Counted from the stretch's first letter, positions 8,887 through 18,980 are shown. The stretch: DNA of 64,000 nt from DATFVA01 sp963800255 (GCA_963800255.1 CAWDAK010000026.1:62001-126000); one strand, 5' to 3'. Notes: generated by a model from the letters alone, not told the origin. A program made the numbers and translations.

Positions 8887-10131
8887 TCATTTCTGCGTGG
8901 AGGCAGGTTCATTAGCAAGGTTAAAAATAATATTAAAAAGTTTCTCATCTGCCGATGTAAAATTTACGTTCCTTCTTTGCATAACTATCTTTGCTGTTTC
9001 AATACTTTTCTTTACATCGTACGTCTCTGTGTTTTCAGCACCTCCCCAGGTGAAAGAGGGTATAAACTTATCCGGGAACCCGCTTCCAAAGATATTACAG
9101 GAAAAACCGGTTATTGTTCCTGTATTGAACATGGTGTTTATACCTGTTTTTGAATGATCACCCATAATTAGTCCCAGAAAGCGATGACCGGTATCAATAT
9201 GCTGACCATTAAGGTTTACCTTTATGCTGGAATAGTTATTTTTCAAATCACTGCAGTTCGTATCGGCACCGAGGTTAACCCAGCTGCCCAGGTAGGCATG
9301 ACCAAGAAAGCCTGAATGCTGTTTATTTGAATAAGGCATTATTACTGAGTCTTCTATTTCCCCTCCAAGTTTACAAACCTTTCCGGTGGAAACATTTTCT
9401 TTAATTGCGGCGAAGCTTTTAACTAAAGAATTATCGCCGATACAGACGGGACCTTCAATCACACTGTTTGCATTTACTTCAACGTGTTTACCTATATAAA
9501 CGGGACCATTTGAAGCATCGATTACAACTCCCGGTTTAATTACCGTCTCATTCCCGATAAAAATATCATCCTGATTTATCAGGTGTACGCCCCTGAATAT
9601 CCTGGCGTCTTCTGAAATACCGGGGTTACTAAGGTAATTAAAATCCTGTTTCAGCTGATGACCATTTATCTCTATCAGATCCCATGTATAATTTACAATA
9701 TCAACCACTACAATTTCCCTGGAAATTCCTTCGAAAGAGGAGATGTCCATGATGCTGCTGATTCCAGTTTTAAGCTTCCGGAGAGTTTCCACACTTATCC
9801 TGGCTGCGATCAAAAGATCATCCTGGATAAAGATTTTTTCCTGTGTGTTTTTGTGCAGGATATTAAATAGATCCTCATTCAGAAGAACTCTGCCATTTAT
9901 AAAGAGGTAATTATCGTCTGCCAGCTTATTTACTTCAATTCCCGGATTATTAAGCTTAACGGTCTCCTCAAGATACTCTCTACAGAATAGAGAATAGCTG
10001 ACACCGGGGAAATACCTTAATATCTTCTCCTTTAACGTCATCATGCCGCACAATAAATCATATACAGGATGAGATAGGGTAAGAGGATAAAAATTATCAG
10101 TCAGTTTATCTTCAAATATACAAATGTGCAT
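8887..10131 (-). CDS. GlmU-like sugar nucleotidyltransferase / left-handed beta-helix acyltransferase
   Basis: 414 residues. The start, with FEDKLTDNFYPLTLSHPVYDL, fits the Bacteroidota-type alternative GlmU-like family (TIGR03991), whose nucleotidyltransferase domain lacks the canonical LAAGxGTRM loop; I see no such loop here. From about residue 190 the protein has hexapeptide repeats (GPVYIGKHVEVNANSVIEGP, IGDNSLVK) forming a left-handed beta helix, ending in GHAYLGSWVNLGADTN. It probably acts in UDP-GlcNAc or related amino-sugar nucleotide synthesis, but substrate is inferred only from family naming. Confidence 0.85.
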   Translation of the reverse strand: MHICIFEDKLTDNFYPLTLSHPVYDLLCGMMTLKEKILRYFPGVSYSLFCREYLEETVKLNNPGIEVNKLADDNYLFINGRVLLNEDLFNILHKNTQEKIFIQDDLLIAARISVETLRKLKTGISSIMDISSFEGISREIVVVDIVNYTWDLIEINGHQLKQDFNYLSNPGISEDARIFRGVHLINQDDIFIGNETVIKPGVVIDASNGPVYIGKHVEVNANSVIEGPVCIGDNSLVKSFAAIKENVSTGKVCKLGGEIEDSVIMPYSNKQHSGFLGHAYLGSWVNLGADTNCSDLKNNYSSIKVNLNGQHIDTGHRFLGLIMGDHSKTGINTMFNTGTITGFSCNIFGSGFPDKFIPSFTWGGAENTETYDVKKSIETAKIVMQRRNVNFTSADEKLFNIIFNLANEPASTQK

Positions 10132-10443
10132 TGGGTACTTTTTCTTAAAGAATGTGCAATAATTTAATATTTTTTAGGGTAAGATTCCCGTGAGATAATT
10201 TTCATCCAAAAAGCAGTGCACATATATAGATTATGGTCTGTGCGGTAAAAATTACAAATAATTATGAGACTTTAAGAGTATATTATTTTTACGCAGCATA
10301 TTAACCGGGATAGATATACCAATAACGCATTGCATAACAGTAGAATATTATACCGATAAAGTAATTAACCTTGCTAAATTTGAGGAGGTTTACAGCATAT
10401 TTTCCCGAAATGATGAAAAATGCAGAACTTTTTGCAGGGTGGT
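10132..10443. other. Intergenic region, no gene seen
   Basis: This AT-rich stretch lies between the end of the efflux operon (tolC stop) and the start of the GlmU-like gene, both on the minus strand. It must hold the promoter of the GlmU-like gene near 10132-10200. I see no convincing hairpin terminator, tRNA or ORF. The sequence gtgca recurs near 10153 and 10216, the latter inside the palindrome gtgcac, without obvious meaning. Confidence 0.5.
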
Positions 10444-11769
10444 TTAGTCTTTTGTTATAAGCTGTCCGCTTATCCTTAGGAGTTCAGTTTCGGCTGATTT
10501 GGCATCATACTGAGCTGAAACAAGCCTGCTTTTTGCATCTATAAGCTTACGCTGGGTTTCCCTGAATTCAAGAGGAGTGATGTTTCCAAGCTTTAGTTTT
10601 TCAAGTGCAATATCGACGCTCTCAAGAGCAACTTTGAGATTTTCTTCTTCAAGTTCAACCAGCTGAAGGCTATTCAGGTATTTTTTATACGTATTAAGAA
10701 GCTCCGCGTCTACGCCGGTTTTAACCTGATTATAGCTTAGCTGACCATTTTCTATTCCTATCTCTGCGTTCTCTATTTTCCTCCGGGTATTCAGTCCATT
10801 GAACAAATTAAGGTTTGCAGAGACACCGTAGTTCAGACTATAATTTTTATTAGATTTTATAAAACCTGCTTCGGCTTCTGACTTTGTATAATCATAACCT
10901 CCGATCAGGGAAATCTGAGGAAAAAGTTCCGCCCTGGCAAGTCTGAGGTTTATTTCCGAAAGATTCAGGTTTTTCTTTGCAATCTGAAGTGTGATATTTT
11001 TATCTTCGGTGCGATTTTTCAATTCATCAAGTTTAAGAGTCTTATCAACCAGTATAGTATCACCTACATTAAAATCATTACTTACTTCCCTGCCCATAAG
11101 CTGATTAAGATTTACCTTAAGCTGTTCATAGGTTAATTCCTCCCTCAAAAGGTTTGAGCGATCCTCATTCAGATCTACCTGCGCCTGCCGAAGATCAAAC
11201 TTAGATCCTGTACCCACATCTTTTTTAGATTCTGCAATTCTTACTCTTTCCCGGCTGATTTCAATAGCCTGGTTAAGGACGGAAAGCACCTGCTTTTCTC
11301 TGATAAGGTTGTAGTAAGTTTCAATAACACCGGTAACATTTGTTTCAACTTCCGCTCTGAAGTTATCTTCACCAATACGATTAAGTTCTTTGAGCAGATC
11401 AATATTTGCAAACATCCTCATACCGTCGAATATGGTCCAGCTTAAGTCAATTCCGGCGGTGATGTTTGTCGATTTCGCTCCAGTCCGGTCAACAGTTCTC
11501 CCATCAAAATATTCCTGTTTAGTATCGTTAGAACTCTTAATATACGAGCCCGAGGCATCAACGGAGGGAAGAAAACCGGCATTTCCTATATTGGCATTAT
11601 TATCCGCAATTTTTGATTCATTCTTTGCAATATTTATCGAATAATTATTTGACAGAGCGATTTTAACAGCTTCCTCAAGCGAAAGAGTTTCCTGAGGAAA
11701 GATCGGGATATTGATAACAACGATCAGAATCAGAAAAAATAAAGTATTAAGAAATCTCATATGCCTCAT
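10444..11769 (-). CDS. TolC-family outer membrane efflux protein
   Basis: 441 residues with an N-terminal signal peptide (LFFLILIVVINIPIFPQ). Two internally related coiled-coil halves are visible: LSLEEAVKIALSNNYSINIA near residue 30 and the equivalent pattern from about residue 235, each with the long heptad helices of TolC-family outer membrane channels. A trimer would form the exit duct for the RND pump encoded immediately upstream. It is last in the adaptor-RND-TolC operon, 6 nt after the RND gene. Confidence 0.93.
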   Translation of the reverse strand: MRHMRFLNTLFFLILIVVINIPIFPQETLSLEEAVKIALSNNYSINIAKNESKIADNNANIGNAGFLPSVDASGSYIKSSNDTKQEYFDGRTVDRTGAKSTNITAGIDLSWTIFDGMRMFANIDLLKELNRIGEDNFRAEVETNVTGVIETYYNLIREKQVLSVLNQAIEISRERVRIAESKKDVGTGSKFDLRQAQVDLNEDRSNLLREELTYEQLKVNLNQLMGREVSNDFNVGDTILVDKTLKLDELKNRTEDKNITLQIAKKNLNLSEINLRLARAELFPQISLIGGYDYTKSEAEAGFIKSNKNYSLNYGVSANLNLFNGLNTRRKIENAEIGIENGQLSYNQVKTGVDAELLNTYKKYLNSLQLVELEEENLKVALESVDIALEKLKLGNITPLEFRETQRKLIDAKSRLVSAQYDAKSAETELLRISGQLITKD

Positions 11770-11775
11770 TAAAAT

Positions 11776-14700
11776 TTATTTACTCACAAAAGCAGCTTCA
11801 TCAGCGGACCCTGCGGCCTCTGTAACATTTGATACCTTTGCTGTGCTGCGTGAAAGATATGAGTATGTAGCCGGAATAATCAGAAGAGTTAAAAATGTAG
11901 AGAATATCAATCCTCCTATTACAGCTATTCCCATAGAAACCCTGCTTTCAGAACCTGCACCAAGTGCCAGAGCAATCGGTAATATTCCGAGCACGGTTGA
12001 TAAACTTGTCATAAGGATGGGACGCAGTCGTGCTGAAGCAGCATCTTTTATAGCATCAAGCTTTGTTAATCCCGCAGCTTTACGCTGATTAGCGAACTCA
12101 ACAATAAGGATTCCGTTTTTAGTTACTATACCTATCAGCATAATTATACCGATTTCGCTGAATATGTTCAGAGTCTGGTTGAAGTACCACAAAGATAAAA
12201 GCGCACCGAAAATGGCAAGCGGGACCGTGAACAGAATTATAAATGGATCTCTGAAACTTTCGAACTGAGCGGCAAGCACAAGGTAAATAAATCCAATTGC
12301 GAGGAGGAAAGCGAATAACAGACTTGAAGAACTTTCAGCATAATCCTTTGAAGCACCGCTTAAAGAAGTAGAAAAAGATTCATCCAGTACTTTAGCTGAA
12401 ATTTTATCCATTTCTTTAATACCGTCACCTATTGTTTTGCCAGGTGCCAGTCCCGCAGATATAGTAGCTGAAACATACCGGTTAAACCTGTAAAGCTGCG
12501 GCGGGGCGCTCTGTTCTGTAAGCTGCACTACATTATCGAGCTGTATAAGTTCGCCCTGAGTATTCTTAACATATAAAGATTTAAGATCAATCGGTGCATT
12601 ACGCTTATCGCGAAGGAGCTGTCCTATTACCTGGTACTGCTTACCATCCTTTATAAAATACCCGAACCTTTGCCCGCTGAAAGCCGACTGAATTGTTTGA
12701 GCTATATCAATTGTTGATACTCCAAGGTCTCTTGCCCTCTGTCTGTCAATCACCAGCTTAATTTCCGGTTTATTGAATTTAAGATTCGCATCGACAATAG
12801 TGAAGGCGGGATCTTTCCGGGCGGCATCCATAAATTTAGGAAGGTACTCACGCAGTTTTTCAAAATTAGGAGCCTGTATTACGTATTCAACCGGTAGTCC
12901 GCCTCTGCGCTGACCAATTGACTGCTGCTGTGTAACAAACACACGAGCTTCAGACATATCCGATAATACCGGGGTAATATCATCAGCAATCTGCTGCTGG
13001 GTTCTTTCACGCTCATCCGGTTTAGTAAGGATAACAAAAGCAAATCCTGAGTTTACAGAGCTGGAAGCACCGAAGCCAGGGGATGTAACAGATATAATTG
13101 CATCTCTTTCGGGGATACTATCTTTCAGAGTCTGAACGAGTTTATCCATAAAGTGATCCATATAATCGAAGGATGAGCCCTCCGGTGCTGTAGCAAACAG
13201 TCTCAGTCCGCTTCTATCTTCAAGAGGCGCAAGCTCAGCAGGTATCATCGTAAAGAAAAGATATATCAGACCCAGAGAAACCCCCATTATCAAAAAGGCT
13301 GTCCATCTTTTCGTTAAAAACGCATCCAGGGAATTCCTGTACATATTGTTCATTTTTACGAAGAAGGGTTCAGTCTTATTATAGAACCAGGTATGTTTTT
13401 CCCGTCTTTTGAGAATCCTTGAACTTAGCATAGGGGTAAGGGTCAAAGCCACGAAAGCAGAGATAAGCACAGAACCAGCTATAACAATACCAAATTCCCT
13501 GAATAACCTACCCGTTAATCCCTGCAGAAATATAATCGGGAGAAATACCGATGCAAGTGCAATAGTGGTTGAAAGTATGGCGAAAAATATTTCAGAGGAG
13601 CCTTTGCGGGCGGCTTCATCCGGATGGTCGCCGGCTTCAATTTTTGTATATATATTTTCAAGTACAACGATGGCATCATCCACCACAATGCCGATTGCAA
13701 GCACAATTCCGAGAAGTGTAAGGACATTTATAGAAAAATTTGCCGCATACATAATAAAAAAGGCGCCGATAAGGGAAATAGGAATTGCGATAACCGGAAT
13801 TATAGTTGTACGCCAGTCTCGTAAGAATAGAAAGATGATGAGCACGACCAGGCCGAAAGCAACAAAAATTGTCTGCTCAACCTCTGATATTGAATCACGT
13901 ATATAATCAGTAACATCGAAGCCAATACCCGTTTTAATATCAGAAGGCAGATCACGTTTAATCTGATCAAGTCTTTTATAAAATTCATCGGTGATAGCAA
14001 TATTATTAGCGCCCGGCTGGGCAATAAGCACAACGCCAACCATTGGAGTGCCGTCCCTCTTGAGGATTGTCCTTTCATTTTCAGAACCCAGAGTTGCATA
14101 ACCCACATCTTTTAGATGGACAATATTCCCCTTATCTTCTTTTACAATAAGGTCGTTGAATTCATTGGCATCATTAAGTCGTCCGATTGTTCTGATTGAC
14201 AATTCCGTTTTATTTCCTTCAATCAGGCCGGAGGGAAGTTCTACATTTTCACGGTTAACTGCATTCTTTACATCAAGAGGAGTTAAATGGTAAGCCGCAA
14301 GCCTGGCAGGATCGAGCCAGAGCCTCATCGAGTATTTCTTCTCACCCCATATCTGCACGGCACTTACTCCGGGAATTGTCTGGAATCTTTCCTTAAAAAC
14401 ATTGTTAGCAAGCTCGGTGAGCTCAAGGAGATTCCGGGTATCACTCTGAACATTAAGGAAAACAATAGGCGAAGCATCGGCATCAGCTTTTGACACAATA
14501 GGGTTCTCAACGTCAGGCGGTAAATTACTTATGGAACGTGAGACTTTATCCCTAACATCATTCGCAGCTGTTTCAAGGTCAACATCAATATCAAATTCAA
14601 CTGTAATAGTGCTTCTACCGTCGCGACTTACAGAAGTAAGCGAGCGGATTCCTGCAATACCGTTTATTGATTCTTCAAGGGGTTCGGTAATCTGAGATTC

Positions 14701-14877
14701 GATTACGTCGGCGTTAGCACCGGTATAAGTTGTACTTACGGTAATTATAGGGGGATCTACCGATGGATACTCACGCACGCCCAGGTATGTATATCCCAGC
14801 AGTCCGAGCACCACAATTGCAATAGACATTACAATAGCGAGGACAGGCCTTCTTATACTTAAAGATGAAAGACTCAT
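11776..14877 (-). CDS. RND-family efflux permease (AcrB/HAE1-like)
   Basis: 1033 residues, full length for an inner-membrane RND pump subunit with 12 membrane helices and two large periplasmic loops. The N-terminus SIRRPVLAIVMSIAIVVLGL and the TM4 proton-relay aspartates in GIVVDDAIVVLENIY (around residue 405) are characteristic, as is GIVTKNGILIVEFANQRK in the C-terminal half. The paired Asp in TM4 and the absence of metal-binding HME motifs point to organic substrates (drugs, bile salts, solvents) rather than cations. The start overlaps the adaptor stop by 1 nt (TAATG). Confidence 0.95.
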   Translation of the reverse strand: MSLSSLSIRRPVLAIVMSIAIVVLGLLGYTYLGVREYPSVDPPIITVSTTYTGANADVIESQITEPLEESINGIAGIRSLTSVSRDGRSTITVEFDIDVDLETAANDVRDKVSRSISNLPPDVENPIVSKADADASPIVFLNVQSDTRNLLELTELANNVFKERFQTIPGVSAVQIWGEKKYSMRLWLDPARLAAYHLTPLDVKNAVNRENVELPSGLIEGNKTELSIRTIGRLNDANEFNDLIVKEDKGNIVHLKDVGYATLGSENERTILKRDGTPMVGVVLIAQPGANNIAITDEFYKRLDQIKRDLPSDIKTGIGFDVTDYIRDSISEVEQTIFVAFGLVVLIIFLFLRDWRTTIIPVIAIPISLIGAFFIMYAANFSINVLTLLGIVLAIGIVVDDAIVVLENIYTKIEAGDHPDEAARKGSSEIFFAILSTTIALASVFLPIIFLQGLTGRLFREFGIVIAGSVLISAFVALTLTPMLSSRILKRREKHTWFYNKTEPFFVKMNNMYRNSLDAFLTKRWTAFLIMGVSLGLIYLFFTMIPAELAPLEDRSGLRLFATAPEGSSFDYMDHFMDKLVQTLKDSIPERDAIISVTSPGFGASSSVNSGFAFVILTKPDERERTQQQIADDITPVLSDMSEARVFVTQQQSIGQRRGGLPVEYVIQAPNFEKLREYLPKFMDAARKDPAFTIVDANLKFNKPEIKLVIDRQRARDLGVSTIDIAQTIQSAFSGQRFGYFIKDGKQYQVIGQLLRDKRNAPIDLKSLYVKNTQGELIQLDNVVQLTEQSAPPQLYRFNRYVSATISAGLAPGKTIGDGIKEMDKISAKVLDESFSTSLSGASKDYAESSSSLLFAFLLAIGFIYLVLAAQFESFRDPFIILFTVPLAIFGALLSLWYFNQTLNIFSEIGIIMLIGIVTKNGILIVEFANQRKAAGLTKLDAIKDAASARLRPILMTSLSTVLGILPIALALGAGSESRVSMGIAVIGGLIFSTFLTLLIIPATYSYLSRSTAKVSNVTEAAGSADEAAFVSK

Positions 14878-15941
14878 TAATCAAACTCTGAAATAGTTAC
14901 CGGTGCACCGGGACGCAGCTGGAGCATGCCGGATGTAATTATCGTGTCGCCTTCACTGACGCCGGAAGTTAACTGAACGTTTATATCGGTTCGTATTCCT
15001 GTTCCAACCTCTACGGGGGCAGCTGTGCCGTTTCTGTAAACAAATACCTTCTGTCCTTTAATATCCGGTATAAGGGCCTCAGAAGGAATTAGAATAGCAT
15101 TATCAATTTTTTTCAGCACCAGTTCTATATTTGCAAATGAACCGGGGAGTATCTCTCTGCCTGTATTTGAACAAAGAGCCCGCAGATTCAACGTTCTGGT
15201 TACAGGATCAATTTTCGGCTCTATTGCATAAACTTTACCGATATACTGTTTACTGCTTCCTGTGATCGAGAAGTTAATTTCATCACCCACGTTAACCATG
15301 GTAGAATACCTCTCCGGTATAGAGAAATCGACTTTAATAGGGTTAATATTCTGAAGGCTGGCTATTATCATTGAGTTGGTTACAAAACTTCCTTCGCTCA
15401 CACTCTTTAGTCCAATCACTCCATCGAAGGGAGCATGGATTTCAGTTTTTGCTATCTGTGCTTTAATCAGTTCAACCTCAGCCTGGTTAACCTGAAGCTG
15501 GTTGGCCGTCATGTCATAATCCTCCTGGCTGATAGCCTCTTTTTCAAGAAGCTGCTTCTGCCTGTATTCAGTATCCTTCTGCAGCTCGAGTCGTGACTTT
15601 GCACTCTGAAGCTGGGCCTGCAGATCAGCGTCGTTAATCTTCACAAGCAGGTCGCCTGCCTTCACATAACTTCCCTCCTTAAAGAGAATCTTCGTAATCT
15701 TACCGGGAACCTCACTTTTAAGATCAACTTCTTCATTGGCAAGCACGGTACCTGTCGTCAGGACCTTATTATCAAGCACCTGATATTTAGTGATATGAGC
15801 TTTTACAGATAAAGGACCGGCAGAACCGGGACCTCTGCTGCCGGTTTTATTTTCAGTAGATTTTAACTTTGGAATAGCCAGTATAACAAGTACTATTATT
15901 ACGATACCGATAATAACATAGGTTTTTGTATTTTTTTTCAT
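14877..15941 (-). CDS. RND efflux periplasmic adaptor (membrane fusion protein)
   Basis: 354 residues. A single N-terminal membrane anchor (YVIIGIVIIVLVILAIPKL, about residues 8-26) without a lipobox is followed by lipoyl, alpha-hairpin and beta-barrel domains: VPGKITKILFKEGSYVKAGD opens the lipoyl half and ETEIHAPF-like KTEIHAPFDGVIG closes it after the coiled coil. It connects the RND pump to TolC across the periplasm. First gene of the three-gene efflux operon. No regulator gene is adjacent. Confidence 0.94.
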   Translation of the reverse strand: MKKNTKTYVIIGIVIIVLVILAIPKLKSTENKTGSRGPGSAGPLSVKAHITKYQVLDNKVLTTGTVLANEEVDLKSEVPGKITKILFKEGSYVKAGDLLVKINDADLQAQLQSAKSRLELQKDTEYRQKQLLEKEAISQEDYDMTANQLQVNQAEVELIKAQIAKTEIHAPFDGVIGLKSVSEGSFVTNSMIIASLQNINPIKVDFSIPERYSTMVNVGDEINFSITGSSKQYIGKVYAIEPKIDPVTRTLNLRALCSNTGREILPGSFANIELVLKKIDNAILIPSEALIPDIKGQKVFVYRNGTAAPVEVGTGIRTDINVQLTSGVSEGDTIITSGMLQLRPGAPVTISEFD

Positions 15942-16036
15942 CTGAATTTTCTGTTAAACTTTTGCAACATAATTAAAACGCGGGGGTTTATTCAACTCCA
16001 AAAAAATGACTTCCTGCCAGCCTGTACTTGACTCAT

Positions 16037-16063
16037 AAAAAAAGCCAGTTCACAACTGGCTTT
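16037..16063 (-). terminator. Rho-independent terminator after L31
   Basis: A 10-bp perfect stem (16041-16050 with 16054-16063, aaagccagtt/aactggcttt) has a 3-nt loop. On the minus strand it is followed by a run of seven T (16043-16037). It lies 30 nt past the L31 stop and separates L31 from the efflux operon. Confidence 0.88.
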
Positions 16064-16092
16064 CCTTAAAAACTGCTAAATGAATGAAACTA

Positions 16093-16347
16093 CTATTTGG
16101 TTTCTTTTTTTGCGTATTTTTTCTTGAATTTCTCAACTCTTCCGGCAGTATCCAGAAGTTTCTGTTTTCCTGTGAAGAAAGGATGAGAGGCACTGGAAAT
16201 CTCAAGTTTTACCAGAGGATATGTATTACCGTCTTCCCATTCAATCGTTTCATTCGTCTGAATTGTAGATCGTGTTAATATGGAATAATCTGCTGATGCA
16301 TCCTGGAAAACGACAGGTCTATAATCCGGGTGAATTCCCTTTTTCAT
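16093..16347 (-). CDS. rpmE2: 50S ribosomal protein L31 type B
   Basis: 84 residues. MKKGIHPDYRPVVFQD, the SHPFFTGKQK motif and a lysine-rich tail identify bL31. It contains no cysteine, so it is the zinc-independent type B form, which is favoured when zinc is scarce in organisms that have both forms. The type B insertion around EWEDGNTYPLVKLEISSASH is present. It stands alone between an anti-sigma-like gene and the efflux operon and is followed by a clear hairpin terminator. Confidence 0.96.
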   Translation of the reverse strand: MKKGIHPDYRPVVFQDASADYSILTRSTIQTNETIEWEDGNTYPLVKLEISSASHPFFTGKQKLLDTAGRVEKFKKKYAKKETK

Positions 16348-16434
16348 ACCAATATCCTAATTATTTAATTTCTAAAAATTTTGAACAATAAAGATAGAAA
16401 AGATAACAGAAATTTACAATAATAAAATCAAGGT

Positions 16435-17100
16435 TTATTGTTTCGTACGGGTATTAAACAGCGATTCAAGCCTTTCTTTCAGCAGATTAAGCTGCATTTT
16501 CTGCTCATTTGAAAGGTTCACCTGTCTGAAATTCAAGCCTGCTTTGTTAACCGGGTAATCAGTTATACTTCCGGAGGTAAAATTGGCGGTAATAAACCTG
16601 TCGTTGTATACTGATCCTCCTGCAAGGTCTGACCCTGATGAGGGAGTGAATCCCTCCCTTTTTACAGTAGATTTCTGAACAGGCTGATCATTATTACCTT
16701 TATCTTTTTGAATGCCTGAAGTTTGTTCTGAGGATGCTGCTTCGTCTCTTTCAGTCAGAGACTGTGACCGGGAAAGGTTATTGGTTTTTGCTGAAACCGT
16801 TACGTCTCCACGTTCGCGGGGAGCCGTAAGCAAAGGATTATCCGGGGCAATCCCGTTGTTATTAAGCATAAAAATTAGTAAAAGAGCTGTTACTGCTAAA
16901 GCGGCGGCAGGTACAAGACGTGAAGGGATAAAGATATTCTGCCAGAATTTCTTTTCCTCCTGAACTGATTCAGAATTAATGCTTCTCATAAGGTCAGATT
17001 CAAAACCGGCAGGAGCCTTTACCTGCTGAAGCTGTCTGAGCGTATTTATAACATCCTGGTATTTCAAATCATCATTCGGGTTCACATCATCACCTTTCAC
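16435..17100 (-). CDS. Putative membrane anti-sigma factor, partner of the adjacent ECF sigma
   Basis: 221 residues with one central membrane helix (LVPAAALAVTALLLIFML, about residues 62-80). The N-terminal cytosolic part contains a short helical pattern (VINTLRQLQQVKAPAGFESDL) similar to that found after ECF factors in this phylum. There is no HxxxCxxC zinc anti-sigma motif and no cysteine in that part. The C-terminal periplasmic half is Ser/Asn-rich and ends in a coiled helix (EQKMQLNLLKERLESLF). It overlaps the sigma gene stop by 4 nt. Assignment rests on position and topology. Confidence 0.65.
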   Translation of the reverse strand: MKGDDVNPNDDLKYQDVINTLRQLQQVKAPAGFESDLMRSINSESVQEEKKFWQNIFIPSRLVPAAALAVTALLLIFMLNNNGIAPDNPLLTAPRERGDVTVSAKTNNLSRSQSLTERDEAASSEQTSGIQKDKGNNDQPVQKSTVKREGFTPSSGSDLAGGSVYNDRFITANFTSGSITDYPVNKAGLNFRQVNLSNEQKMQLNLLKERLESLFNTRTKQ

Positions 17101-17687
17101 TCATTATATATATCTTTTAGTAATTCCTGTAATTGTGCTCTTCCGCGGTTTATGCGGGATTTAACTGTCCCGACTGTAATCCCGGTGATTTCAGATATTT
17201 CTTCATATGACAGCTGCTGAATATCTCTCAAGATAACCATTTCCCTGTATGCCGGTGAAACTTTCTGTATAGCTTTCTGAATGATTTCATCCTTTATTCC
17301 GCTATCGGTCAATTCATCGGGACGATAGCTTTCATCAGGAATATCATAGGTTTCATTATTTTCTTCACCATAGGCATTTATTGAAAAGAACTTTCTTCTT
17401 TTACGTCTCTGGTATTCAGTTCTTGCAAGGTTTCCGGCAATCGTGTAGATCCAGGTTGAAAACTTTGCTATAGAACTGTATGAATCTTTGTACCGGTAAA
17501 CTTTTATAAAAGCCTCCTGGACAACATCCATACAAGCCTCATAATCTCCAAGAAACCTGAAGACGTAATTTGTAAGAGGATTTTTATATCTCTCCACAAG
17601 AATTTCATAAGCCCGAACAGTATTGTTCTGCTGAAACTCAAGAATTAACTCTTCGTCCGTAAGTTCGTTCAGGTTCTTATCGGTCAA
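17097..17687 (-). CDS. ECF-type RNA polymerase sigma factor
   Basis: 196 residues with only sigma regions 2 and 4, the ECF layout. Region 2 reads AYEILVERYKNPLTNYVFRF ... DVVQEAFIKVYR ... FSTWIYTIAGNLARTEYQRR; region 4 ends in YEEISEITGITVGTVKSRIN, the helix-turn-helix for the -35 element. ECF factors redirect RNA polymerase in response to envelope or oxidative signals, usually while released from an anti-sigma factor, here probably the gene downstream. Start chosen at the first ATG; a 124-nt gap from holA leaves room for its own promoter. Confidence 0.95.
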   Translation of the reverse strand: MTDKNLNELTDEELILEFQQNNTVRAYEILVERYKNPLTNYVFRFLGDYEACMDVVQEAFIKVYRYKDSYSSIAKFSTWIYTIAGNLARTEYQRRKRRKFFSINAYGEENNETYDIPDESYRPDELTDSGIKDEIIQKAIQKVSPAYREMVILRDIQQLSYEEISEITGITVGTVKSRINRGRAQLQELLKDIYNE

Positions 17688-17811
17688 TGCGCCTTATACT
17701 TTCTGAGGTTTGAATTGTTTCCAGAACTATACAATAAATTAAGTAAAAAACTTTTAATACTGAAAAGGAATGAGATTCTGCACATCCTGACTTCTCCAGG
17801 TGTCCACTTTT

Positions 17812-18849
17812 CTATGCAGCGCTGCTTTTATCCCCTGCCGTCAGAATTTCAGTCAGCAAAATGCTCATTATATTCTTATTGTCATCTGATGTTGTTTTCA
17901 CCGAAATATCTGCGTTAAGCAAGGCTCTTGATACCCTGATAAGTTCATCATCGGAGTACAACCGCCGGGCATTATAAAATTTTTTAAGATAGAAGGGATG
18001 TGTTCCTACAATCCTCGCTGCCTGCATCTCGGGGATATTAGAGCTGCGGAGTTCATTTATTCTTAATATCCCGGTAAAAAACCTCGTCAACATATGAATA
18101 ATATACACGGGCTCTGCACCTTTTTCCAGCAGGTTAAAGGCTATTTTAACCGATGCTTTTTTGTTTTTCTCAGCAAGGGCGTCCTGCAGATCAAAAATGC
18201 TGTATTCTTTGAATTTTGCAGATAATGATTCTATACTTTCAATATCAATTTCTTTTTTATCCCCGAGGAAAATAAAAACTTTTTCCAGCTGGGTTTCAAT
18301 AAGACTCCGGTTATCGCCAGCCATATCTACAAAGACAGACGCTACTTCCTGCGATATATGCTTACCGTTCTCAGCAGCGAACCGGATAATCCACTCAACC
18401 AGAGCATTCCCTTTTAATTCAACAGCTTCATAGATGAAGTTATTGGCGAGGAGCGACTTGAAGGGTTCGGACGAGAGGTTTGAGATACCCCCGTTGTGTA
18501 CCAAAACGAGGTGAGTAAAGTCAGCCGGGGAATTAATATAGCTGATGAGGTTCTTTTTATTGCTCACTTTTTCAAATTCTTTTATGAGGATAAACTTTTT
18601 ATCGGAACCAAAGGGAAAAGAAGAGGCAAGCGAAAGCATATCGATAAGATTCTTATCTTCAGCGTAAATAACTTCTTTATCGAAATCAGAGGTAATGAAG
18701 GGATCGACAGCTTTTTCCACCTCTTTTATCACCCTATCCAGGCTGTACGAATCTTCTCCGAAGAAATAATAAACCGGAAGGAGCTTTCCGGAAGCTATAT
18801 CCTTCGAAGCACTAAGTATTGTCGGTGCTTTTAATTTACTTTTCGCCAT
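17812..18849 (-). CDS. holA: DNA polymerase III subunit delta
   Basis: 345 residues. The YYFFGEDSYSLDRVIKEVEKA start corresponds to the ATP-lacking AAA+ domain of HolA, and the C-terminal helical clamp-loader domain ends with HPFYLKKFYNARRLYSDDEL. There is no functional Walker A, as expected for delta, which opens the beta clamp in the clamp loader. Sequence is weakly conserved between phyla, but length and both regions fit. Monocistronic here: repeats lie upstream and the sigma gene starts after a 124-nt gap. Confidence 0.92.
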   Translation of the reverse strand: MAKSKLKAPTILSASKDIASGKLLPVYYFFGEDSYSLDRVIKEVEKAVDPFITSDFDKEVIYAEDKNLIDMLSLASSFPFGSDKKFILIKEFEKVSNKKNLISYINSPADFTHLVLVHNGGISNLSSEPFKSLLANNFIYEAVELKGNALVEWIIRFAAENGKHISQEVASVFVDMAGDNRSLIETQLEKVFIFLGDKKEIDIESIESLSAKFKEYSIFDLQDALAEKNKKASVKIAFNLLEKGAEPVYIIHMLTRFFTGILRINELRSSNIPEMQAARIVGTHPFYLKKFYNARRLYSDDELIRVSRALLNADISVKTTSDDNKNIMSILLTEILTAGDKSSAA

Positions 18850-18980
18850 TTGTCCATTTAACCTTTTCGTATTTCATTTACAGGGGAACGGAAAAATACG
18901 AATCCTCCCCCTATGAGTCCAGAACTATTCTAATTTCATTACCTGGGGGCTGTTCAGGAGGAGGTTACAAGGTATCTGCA

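Noticed and set aside
13409..13906. 165-residue plus-strand ORF opposite the RND gene
   Set aside because: Shadow of acrB-like coding sequence; no features of its own.
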